64,000 nt of DNA from Formicarius rufipectus (Eukaryota > Chordata > Aves > Passeriformes > Formicariidae): positions 452,415-516,414 of the forward strand of contig VXAU01003159.1 of assembly GCA_013399695.1 (NCBI GenBank), in the 5' to 3' direction. Both the position numbers and the translations under genes were made by a program. A model generated the notes under the pieces. That model did not search any database. It saw only the letters and a list, made by a program, of their open reading frames with translations, and was not told the origin of the DNA. Shown here in pieces: positions 27,001 to 35,800 of the stretch (positions are counted from its first letter, which is position 1; every line of letters starts with the position of its first letter).

Positions 27001-28055
27001 GAGAGAGGAACAAAGAGTTATTTAAGCTGCTGCTGTCAGGCTTTGGCACTGAGCATCTTCATCTCAGGGTGACCAGTGTGGCACATAAAAGGCATCCATT
27101 TCATGGTCACAATAAATCCTGTCAGTCCAACAGGCCTAGAGTTGTGAATTTCTCAAAAGCTTCACAACTGCGACACCTTTTACATTTATATCACTCCTAT
27201 GGACAGTTCTTGTAAAACTATTTCCAATAGGTTCTTCAATCATTAAAAAAGTGGCAATACCAATTTAGAGCCACATAAGCAGCTCAAACTGGTGTTAATT
27301 TTGCTACTTCATATATACTTATTTTCGGTTTATTTGATCACCCTTTTTTTAATTGTTGTTTTTAGCCAGGAGCATGCTACAAGTTGATTATTTAAGTAAA
27401 GCAACATCTGCATTGGCTGCAGCCCGTGGCCAGCGCTCCCCGTTGTTCCCTCCGCAGCTGCCGGGCTGGGTCAGACGCCGATGCCACCGAGACCGCAGCG
27501 CCTCCCAGAGGCAGTTTATAGTCAGCATTATTTGCCACACTAAGACCCGGCAAAGAAGGAAAATTTTACATTATTTTATTGCGAATGTTTTCAGGTCTCA
27601 GAAAAAAAAGTTCCAAGTAATGCAACATGTAGCCTAAGGCCCTATTTTAAATGCACTGCAGTTGCTTCAAATTTATCCTTGCTCTTACCAAAGCAGTGTT
27701 TTAGCTTTCAACAAAAGCCATGGTATGTTTAGTTAGTCACAATTAAAGGAATTTATACTGCTGTTCATCCACTAGAACTTTATTTTAACTTTGAGCCCTG
27801 TTTCTTTTCCCTTAAAGCCATCCCTCTTTCTAATGGAACCACATAAATTTCCAAAGATGCAATTTCCCCCGCAAACAGAGCAAAGAACACTTCAGCATTT
27901 TAAAGCCTTGTTAACTCTGAAATGATGCTCATGCTCTCAGGTACTACAGTGGGGCATCAGGGCAACCCTGAAATTCAGTTTCAGCTTCTACTTTACCCAT
28001 AACAAAACCTTACATTTTTGAGTTGGATTACTCTAATTTTGAGTTAAGCACAGAC
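24100..28055. other. Region between CMKLR2 and EEF1B2 3' ends
   Basis: CMKLR2 (+) and EEF1B2 (-) converge here. The stretch is AT-rich with TA/TG microsatellite-like patches (about 24858-24880 and 25118-25142). No coding exon was recognised. A ~95-bp CpG-dense islet interrupts it at about 27419-27512. Confidence 0.5.
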
Positions 28056-28077
28056 ATGGTACATTTTTTCAACAACA

Positions 28078-28083
28078 TTTATT
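28078..28083 (-). terminator. Poly(A) signal of EEF1B2
   Basis: AATAAA on the minus strand begins 14 bases after the stop codon, so the 3' UTR is very short, as is usual for translation-machinery mRNAs. Cleavage is expected near 28055-28065. Confidence 0.8.
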
Positions 28084-28097
28084 CTAGATATCAAGAC

Positions 28098-31000
28098 TTA
28101 AATCTTATTGAAAGCAGCTACATCCATTGATTGTACATAATCTTCAAAAGCTGTTATTCTCTCTTCCAGCATATCTGTTCCAACTTTGTCATCTTCAACA
28201 ACGCACTGGATCTGAAGCTTTTTGATACCATACCCAACAGGTACTAGCTTGGCTGTAAAATAAAATAAGGCCTTTAGTACTCCTTAATTGGTGGAATCCC
28301 AAATCTTCATTTGCGAAGCCTAGCCATGATGATGAATTGGTGGAATCTCTTAGAACTACACATGTAAGTCTAAACTGATCCAAATAGTTTGCAGGAACAC
28401 ATAAAAACATAATTTGTTCCACGTTATAGACTATCTATCAACAAGATTCACTACAAGTGATTTTAAAGGGTGTGGATCCCCTCCTCAAACCAGTGATGCA
28501 TGTGGGTGTTTGTTTGCTGCATCAGGAATTGCACAGTGAGATGTAGGATAGCAGAGCCTTAGATTCAAAGCTTTTTTATTCTGTATTTGAATCTTAACCA
28601 GGCTGCTGCACTAATACACTTTTTCTGACTATGTCAAGGCACTGAAGTACTGTAGTATTGCAATTCCCACCCTTTTTTACCTTCCTACATTTTCAGAGTT
28701 CAGCAGTGACCACGAGTCTAACTATTAATACAGTATGTCCTAAAGGACCACACTCTCTCCCTGCTCTGAAATTTTCCCATACTTACAAGATCCCCAGACC
28801 AGGCCATCTGCTTGAATGCTTCGAACACACTCCTCTAGTTTGGCCATGTCTGTCTCATCATCCCAAGGTTTCACATCAAGCAAGATCGATGATTTGGCAA
28901 CAACAGCTGGTTCTGGGGGAATAAAAATCACCTTTAAAAGCTAGGAAGTTTTTAGACACGCAAGAATATACTTGTAAACCAGTCTGATGAAAGCAACTTC
29001 TCTAATTTCATGAACAAGAATATCTTTACATTGCTGTGACAGGCCTCTGGTACCAATGTACATTCCTGAAGTACTGAAGCTGTGTATATCCCAGTGTTCA
29101 ATATGTAGAGACATTATGTTCTTGAAAAACAGTGTCATAAAGGAATATAGATTAAGTAGTGACAATGTTTGTTACATAGGAAGTCCTTTTCAGAGGATCT
29201 GAGAAGGAGCTTAATGCTGTGTAACAGTTTATTTTCCACAGAGGGAATACTGCAACTGCTACAGTTCCTAACAGTTCCAGACCAGTAGCTGTGGAAACTT
29301 CCTTATTACAGCCTTTCCTCTAAACTTTAAAAAAAAAATCCTCAAGTTATCCCTATTTCTATAGAAAGCTCAGCCTCTGGAAAGAACAAGGAGCAGTGTA
29401 TTAAGCAGGACAAAGAGCATCTTAAGGCTCCCATTTGTTATGGGACGGCTGAACATATGGGCAATTCAAGTGAAGCCAATTACTCCTGTCTCATTCCAGT
29501 CAAGCTGATCTATTATTACGGTTAATTAGTGTTTCCAGCTATCCTGTTCAAATGCATGAAAATTAACCCAAACATGAAAGATAAAAAAGATTTTGGCATA
29601 CGTACTTTTGGACTTCTTTGACTCATACTGTGCTAGACGTTCTTCCCTTAGTTTCTTTGCTTCTTCACTTTCCTGAAAGAGAAATCAACAGTTATAGAGA
29701 AGCACCAAACCCCCACATCTCCAAAGCATTACCAAACTGACTGGCATCTACTCAGATAAAAACAAAACATCACGACTGTCAGCCGAAAGATGGTGATTTT
29801 TTGTTTCATTCATCATGTAACCAGTCAAGTTGGACAGTTTCACTCCATTGCAACACAGTATTTTCGAATTTTAAGTGTTACCTTCCAAGCTTTCCTGTTC
29901 TGCAAATACTGACGAATTTGGGAATTCCAAGAATTCCAATCTGTTATCAGGGTTATAGATTTAAGCAACTTAACCTAGCTAAGGCAAGTATTTGCCTATC
30001 TGGGTTTATTTTTTAAAAAACCCCAAACATAATACAAAAAGCTCAAGTACCTCCTCATCATCAGATCCAAAAAGGTCAATGTCATCATCATCTTTGCTAT
30101 CTGTGGCTGCACCTGTTGTGTCCTCGACATCAGCAGGACCATATTTCCCCAAAGCCTTCTTTATTCCTGGCAAGCTGAAAGAAAAATTCGGCTATAATGA
30201 ACCTACTCAAATGTCAATACAAATACCACTTGTTTGTCAATGCACCTACCACACCATTTATAATGAAACTGTGCTAAAAAAACCAATATCTAATCCTGCT
30301 ACTTGAAATCATAACATCCCAAACCACAGCCCCCCACCCACATGCTCCTGAGATGCTAGCTTAATAACCTGTGACTATGAGATTTACTGTAGTCTTATCA
30401 AAGCTGACACAATCCTGCCCAACACTGCTGCTCCAAATAGAGTACGTGGATAAGAAAAGCTTTCTTACTGGATTTATTTATCTGCAATATATTCCATGTA
30501 GGAGGAGTTACCAACTTCTTGTTCATGCTCCCTCCAAGTGACTGAAAACACATTGCTGCAAGGTAACTCCTACTTTTGGAAGTTTCAGTGAACACTTTAC
30601 CCTGGACACCCGGCTTTTACTGGCACCTTTCCCTGAAGCTCATATAGTCCTGTAATCTTAGAATAAGCTCTAGTTCTACTACTAAACTGCTGTTACTGAA
30701 GCCATAAAACTAGCTTAGAACAAGTCACAGTTCTGTTACAGTGAACTGTTGTAACCAATCATAAAACTAGTTTCAGTCTTCAGGAACTGTAAGTGGTTTC
30801 CAGAGTGGAATTTATGAGCAACTTTAGAATCTCAGTCCCCTTTAGCGTTATAAAAGCTTCAGAAACAGGATGCCAACTGAGCCACCCAAGATTCTGCAAG
30901 AGTTCCCTCCAAACAGGACTGAGACTCAGGAGGTAACACTGACCCTACCCATGCTGCACCTTTTTAAAGGCCTGCCTGCAAGTCTTCACGGATGTCAGTG

Positions 31001-31885
31001 CACCATCTTGCATAAACACTTTAAATCATTAAAAGAGGTAACATTTGCTTTTGTATTTCTTCTTCTTTCTATATGCTCCTATATTGCAAATTATTGATTT
31101 TACTTAATCTTCCAGGACTAAACACCTGAACATCTACGTGCTGTATATTCATCTGAAATGACTTTCTAATCCACTTTGGTATTGCTTTTATAGAGCTGAT
31201 TACTAGCAAGCAATTCTCAGCTTTCAGCACAGCTGAACGGCAGCAACAAAACTCAAGCCTTTTCGTTAGCTTCAGCAGAAATGTTAGCAGCTGAATAGAG
31301 ATAGGACCGGCTTGCCTAAATTCTGAGCGAGAAGTGCAATGCGCTGACAGAAAAGATCTGCCCTGCTTCGGGACCTGCTCGTGTTCCCACCGCAACTCAA
31401 AATGCCACGTGGCACCACTGAAAAAGTTTCCTACAGACCCAAAGAAACAAACGCAGCACACTCTGTAGGCCTATTCACACACGCACTGCAGTTTCGCAGC
31501 TCAGCCATACCTTGCCTTCTGCTTTTCATACGATTTAATGTGATTGTACCAGCGAAGAGCATGGAGCAAGTCTGCAGGCGGCGGGGCAGTGATCGCTTCA
31601 AAAACTGCAATGTCAGCCTGCGAAGGGACGTACCTGCGGAGAGCGAGCCCAGGTTAAACCCTTTGCCGGGGCACTCAGGAACACGCGGAGCAGCCGCCGC
31701 CGAGCAGCGCCGCCCGAGCAGCTGCCGCGGCGCCTCAGGGCCCGTCCCACTGGGCCCGGCTCACCTTCCCCGTGCCCCAGCACCCACCCCATCGCTGCCC
31801 CTCACCCTTCGATGTAGCTCTTGTCAGCCAGGAAGTCGTTGAGGACGCGGAGGCCCGCGGCGGACTTCAGGTCCCCGAAGCCCAT
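28098..31885 (-). CDS. EEF1B2: Eukaryotic translation elongation factor 1 beta (eEF1B alpha subunit), six coding exons
   Basis: The spliced minus-strand reading gives a 224-residue protein. Coding exons: 31885-31806, 31633-31511, 30174-30051, 29672-29606, 28912-28787 and 28252-28098 (stop codon 28100-28098); every junction is GT-AG and the frame is continuous. The protein is the guanine-nucleotide exchange factor that recharges eEF1A with GTP during translation elongation, in the cytosolic eEF1 complex. Visible parts: an N-terminal GST-C-like domain beginning MGFGDLKS, the acidic linker with the DDDDIDLFGSDDEEE stretch (a known CK2 target site in the family), then the C-terminal exchange domain with KPWDDETD, the VGYGIKKLQI strand and the MDVAAFNKI end. 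It is one residue shorter than the human protein, in the linker before TDSKDDD. The ATG has a strong context (GCCGCCATGG). Introns 3 and 4 host snoRNAs. Transcription is head-to-head with NDUFS1. Confidence 0.97.
28286..28347. repeat. Direct repeat in EEF1B2 intron 5
   Basis: The 13-mer AATTGGTGGAATC occurs perfectly at 28286-28298 and 28335-28347, 49 bases apart, just inside the intron next to the last exon. No function was recognised. Confidence 0.7.
29163..29298 (-). ncRNA. SNORA41: H/ACA box snoRNA, SNORA41 by host position
   Basis: It lies in EEF1B2 intron 4. On the minus strand the sequence folds as two hairpins in textbook H/ACA layout. Hairpin 1 closes with 9 perfect base pairs (29297-29289 with 29241-29233). 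A short linker holds an ANANNA-type H box (AAATAA, complement of 29234-29229). Hairpin 2 closes with 7 perfect pairs (29226-29220 with 29176-29170). One base later is ACA (29168-29166), exactly three bases from the proposed 3' end at 29163. The length of ~136 nt is near that of the vertebrate RNA. The name rests on EEF1B2 being the known host of SNORA41 in mammals; I did not match the sequence itself. H/ACA RNAs guide pseudouridylation. Confidence 0.75.
29747..29822 (-). ncRNA. SNORD51: C/D box snoRNA SNORD51
   Basis: It lies in EEF1B2 intron 3, minus strand. Box C ATGATGA is at 29816-29810, box D' CTGA at 29782-29779, box C' GTGATG at 29773-29768 and box D CTGA at 29755-29752, with a short terminal stem. 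The stretch just before box D', CACCATCTTTCGG, is complementary to the 28S rRNA segment CCGAAAGATGGTG. The five-nucleotide rule places 2'-O-methylation on the second A after CCG, consistent with the known SNORD51 target (A1511 in human 28S numbering, from memory). EEF1B2 is also the mammalian host. Length ~76 nt. Confidence 0.9.
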
Positions 31886-31930
31886 GGCGGCGGCGCGCAC
31901 GGTGTGCCCGCCCACGACCGCGACCGCCGC

Positions 31931-31939
31931 GGGAAAAGG
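31931..31939 (-). promoter_or_regulatory. 5'TOP transcription start of EEF1B2
   Basis: On the minus strand the sequence is CCTTTTCCC, a C-starting oligopyrimidine tract, placed about 30 bases downstream of the TATA box. This is the expected start of a 5'TOP mRNA, the class that includes eEF1 subunits and is translated under mTORC1/LARP1 control. The implied 5' UTR is ~53 nt. Confidence 0.75.
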
Positions 31940-31960
31940 CCACGCCGCCCCTGCGCCGCC

Positions 31961-31968
31961 CTTATATA
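31961..31968 (-). promoter_or_regulatory. TATA box of EEF1B2
   Basis: TATATAAG on the minus strand, inside an otherwise CpG-rich promoter and at the correct -30 distance from the oligopyrimidine start. Confidence 0.75.
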
Positions 31969-32202
31969 GCCTCCGATATCCCTCCGCGTGCTACGCGCAC
32001 ACGGATCCCTCCGCGAGAACGGACTGCGAGGTAGTTCCTCACGGGTTGGCTGCCTCAGCGCAGCACGTGCAGCGGCCGGGACACCAGAGGCGCGGAGCAG
32101 GGTTGGGGTAATAAGCGTGAGCTTGACTATAGACGCCAGGAAGGTCTGCAGCGTCATAAGGGTTTTGTAACGCCAACCCGCCGTCACGCCCCGCCCNNNN
32201 NN

Positions 32203-32414
32203 GCGGAAGTCGCCGAATTGGGCGAAGAAAGAAGCGGAAGGTGACGGGAATTGCCGAGGGCAGGACGGTGGCCGAGAAGGCTGTGGCGGAAATTGCCGAG
32301 TCCTGTCGCTCGCCGATAAGCTGCCGGAAATCGCCGAAGCGGTTACCTCCAGAGATTGCCGAGAGGTCACGGCCCGCGCCGGAGATTGCCGAAGAGTGCT
32401 GCGGAGATTGCCGA
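32203..32414 (+). repeat. Seven-copy dispersed 14-bp motif (SCGGARATTGCCGA) in shared promoter
   Basis: Near-identical 14-mers start at 32203, 32244, 32286, 32324, 32349, 32379 and 32401, all in the same orientation, with spacings of 41, 42, 38, 25, 30 and 22 bp. All end in GCCGA, and most carry GGAA or GGAG followed by ATTGCCGA or TCGCCGA. GGAA is the ETS/GABP (NRF-2) core, plausible for a nuclear gene of the respiratory chain, but the conserved part extends beyond it. The array is next to a short N gap, so more copies may exist. Confidence 0.8.
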
Positions 32415-32845
32415 AGGGCGCTCCGAAGGCGGCGGCGGGCAGTGGCNCTCCCCCCGCCGCTCGCACTCCGCTCCGCCTGCTGCCCTCGGTGGGGTGAGAG
32501 CCGGCGGCGCCGCCTCCAAGGTGACCCCCGCGCCGGGCCGCGGTGCCGCCGGCCGTGCCCTGGGCCCCGGGGAGGGTGACAGCGGGCCCGCCCCGCCGCG
32601 CTGCGCTACCCGGCCCGTGCGGCCTTTCTCTGCGGGCCCGCTCGGTGCCGTTCGTGTGTGTGTGATGTTTGGGTTTGCGTATCGCGCGTATGAAGGATGT
32701 AACTTATTCTGCTGTACCTTGCCAGTTGGTGCGCTCGCAGCTTCTTGCACCTGGTACATGAGAGCTTTTACTGTGCCTGTTTGAAACTCGTCGGCAAACA
32801 TTTGAAGTGATATAAACTGTTTTCTCTCTTACCAAGTAAAGCACC

Positions 32846-35800
32846 ATGCTTCGACTGCTTGCTGTCCCCAGGACCTTAGCTGGGGTCACCCAGTCCTCCA
32901 GAGTATGTGGTAAGTGTCTAGTTTCTGTGTGCCAACTATACGTGTGTGCATTAATGTATGTGCAGTTCACTTACTGAAGGGCACACATGCATGTGTCCTT
33001 TGCAGCTAAGGAATTCTGTGTTGTGCTGGTTCGAGACATGGGGTTTTCTCAGCACTGTATAACTGTAAGATAAGAGTGTGGGGTCAGATGGTTAGCATCT
33101 AGCAGTAACTGAACGATTGTTTGTTTGTTTTTTCACCCTGTCCTTTAGGGCGTACAACTGCAACAGCAGCCAGCAACCAGATAGAGGTGTTTGTGGATGG
33201 CCATCCTGTGTTGGTGAACCCTGGAACCACAGTACTTCAGGTGTGGGGAATGGCATTCTGAATTTTCTTGGATTTCCCATCTTACTTCTTGGCAGTGTGT
33301 TCTGTTATATACACCAGAAAAACACCCACCTTTACATTCTTTCTTGCAATTCTTTAGGGATTTTTCACTGACTGTGATGCACTTTCACTTGACAGAAATC
33401 CACTGGGGAGCACAGTATTTGAAAAACCAAAATCTGCCACGGTTGCCTGAAAGAGATGCATGCAGTGTCCATCCCAGCTGCAAAAACTTAGCAATGCAAT
33501 AACTGACCTTGATAGAATTTTAACCAGAATTTATTTTCGAACACTGTGACCTTGTAGTCTTTCAGAACCTATTGATTTTGTATCTTGTTACAGCAGTGTC
33601 TTGGGTAAATGAGGGATTGTCTCTGTTTAGTTATGATTCAGAGTGCTGATCCTTAGCTGCTGTCATTATTTTTGGGAACTGAAGAAAGGGAACCTGGTTC
33701 TCCTAGCCTCTACTCAGCACTGTTGCTTTTTAGGTTAATATTTCAAGTACAGCATTTTCCAGTTGAGCTTCTTTTTAAGAAGACATTAAATGGGGATGTT
33801 ATATAACAAGTTAGAACTTTACAGAATATAGATTATTTCAAGATGTATCCCTGACTGTTTGGATAGAAATTTTACCTAGGCACTAGAATGCCCCCAGCAG
33901 GAGTGTAAATTTTTTTAAATGCCTTATTTTTTTTTAGCTTTTCATTTTTGCTAATGTGATTGGGTTTTGTTGTTTTTTAGAAATTGTCAGAAGAATTAGA
34001 TCTTGTTAGTTCTTTTTTTATTGAGTTCTTGAGTTCAGCGTTATTTCTGGCAGGCATATCTAGTCCTCTAGCATAGATCCCAGCTGTGGGGGTTCTATGC
34101 AGGAAAGGCTGTCTTTTTCTGTTCTCTGGGAATCTGTTGTCTCTGTCCTATTGTCTCACCTGTCGTGTCATGGAAGAGTGTTTCTTTGGGTTCTGCTGAA
34201 GTTGAAGATTGCCTATGCTCAAGTACCTTTATAGAGAGGATCCGTGTTGTTGAATTACCAGAAATCATTATGCCCCTTGTTGTTCCCTTTGTGTTTTTCA
34301 GCTTCTACTTTGAGGCACTTTTCTTGAAGGAATGTATGTGTGCTTTAAAAAGTTATTTGTATTGCTAGTGTCCTATCTGTTAATGGGGGAAGGAGTGAAA
34401 GAGAGGTCAGGTCTCATTTTCAGTTACAAAAAAGTATATTTGTAATTGATATTCTGGTATTTTTCTGTTTCTTGACAGTTTTTATTTGTGACCACTTCTT
34501 AAAAGGTCAAATGCACTATATTCCTGAGCATTAATAGTGTTATTCTTTGAAAAATTGCATAATGTTTTCCAAAGTGGAATTGAAAGGTCTAAGTAAAATT
34601 TAATCTTCCTTTTCTNTTCAGATACCTCGTTTTTGTTACCACGATCGTCTCTCTGTTGCTGGAAACTGTAGGATGTGTCTTGTGGAAATAGAGAAAGCTC
34701 CAAAGGTATTGTTTGTGTTTCATAGGAATTGCAGTTTTTTGTTGTGCTTAAGGTCTAGTTTAAATCTTTCAAATAAATAATTGTTTGTACTGTCATGAGC
34801 ACATGAAATGTTGTCATTCCGCTGCTCAAAGCAGTTCTTTCTCATCTCCCCACTAGAGTCCAGTGATTGCCTTTGGATCAGAGTTAGTTCTCAGGTTATT
34901 ATGGATTTGATAGCTGTGCATTTGCAGTCAGACATATTTTTATGCCTTGCAATTCAGGCTTCAGCCACACATTTTCAGCTGATACTACATGAAAAGTAAA
35001 CTTCATCTACTGTATGAATTCAGCTGTAGGATTAGTGTCTGCAGGTTTGTTCTGCCTAAGCAGAGATTGCAGTTATTTAGTAGTTTATATTTTAATGCAT
35101 TGATAGCCCTTGTGAAATACTAGTTGATTTCAGAACCAAACACTTTACTCAGTGGTATTAAGAAATCTATGCACATAGTTGAGGCATTTGTTTGGGGTTC
35201 AATCTTGGATTAGACATTTATATTCACAAATGAAATTTTTTAGTTCACCCCAACTTCCATAGTTAGAGCTTTATGTGTCTGGAAATGCTGGGTTATCACG
35301 AAAGACAGAAGTAATTATATGATTGAAGAGTAGGAGGGATTCATTTACTCAGCAGAAGTTTTTGTTAATTTTGCAGTAATCTTGTGAAGAATTTTTGTCT
35401 AAGACTTTTTAAAATACACGATTTGTGCAAATAAATGTCTTGTAAATGATTCCTACTCTAATATATGCAATCCCAGAGGTTTTCCAGATGTCTGCTGAAG
35501 CTCTTTGATTTGCCTTATATCTATTACAACTGACATTCTTATTGCTGTAAGCACTTGAATTGGAAACTGAAAGTGTAAAATTTTCAACTCTAAATCATAA
35601 CTACCTTTACCTTTAAGCCATAGATATGGCTTCTAATCACTTTCCTTGCAGATCTTTTTATTTTTACAATATGTTAAATTAATAACAGATAAGAAGTGTG
35701 GGGGGGAGGAGGTTGATGTTTGTGCCTATGCTGAGGAGTATGTTATGTTCATGTTTGCTTTTTATGATGATTGCAGCCAGTTGCTGCTTGTGCCATGCCA

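Larger units (their letters stand above)
31886..32845. promoter_or_regulatory. Bidirectional CpG-island promoter of EEF1B2 and NDUFS1
   Basis: The two start codons are only 960 bp apart on opposite strands. The interval is CpG-rich, with a six-base N gap at 32197-32202 and a single N at 32447. The EEF1B2 side has a TATA box and TOP start. The NDUFS1 side has repeated GGAA-containing motifs (separate entry) and a likely non-coding first exon ending near a donor GTGAGAG at 32494. The matching acceptor is probably the AG at 32835-32836, shortly before the NDUFS1 ATG. Confidence 0.85.

Noticed and set aside
28324..28380. C/D-like boxes on the + strand of EEF1B2 intron 5 (tgatga ... ctga)
   Set aside because: Antisense to the host intron, no C'/D' pair and no terminal stem.
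31867..32801. Long frames on both strands of the EEF1B2/NDUFS1 promoter
   Set aside because: They overlap the known 5' end of EEF1B2 and contain Ns; open because of GC content, with no homology.
33449..33475. Sequence resembling the missing NDUFS1 octapeptide exon (gcctgaaagagatgcatgcag)
   Set aside because: Contains an in-frame TGA, lacks an acceptor AG in front, and translates differently.
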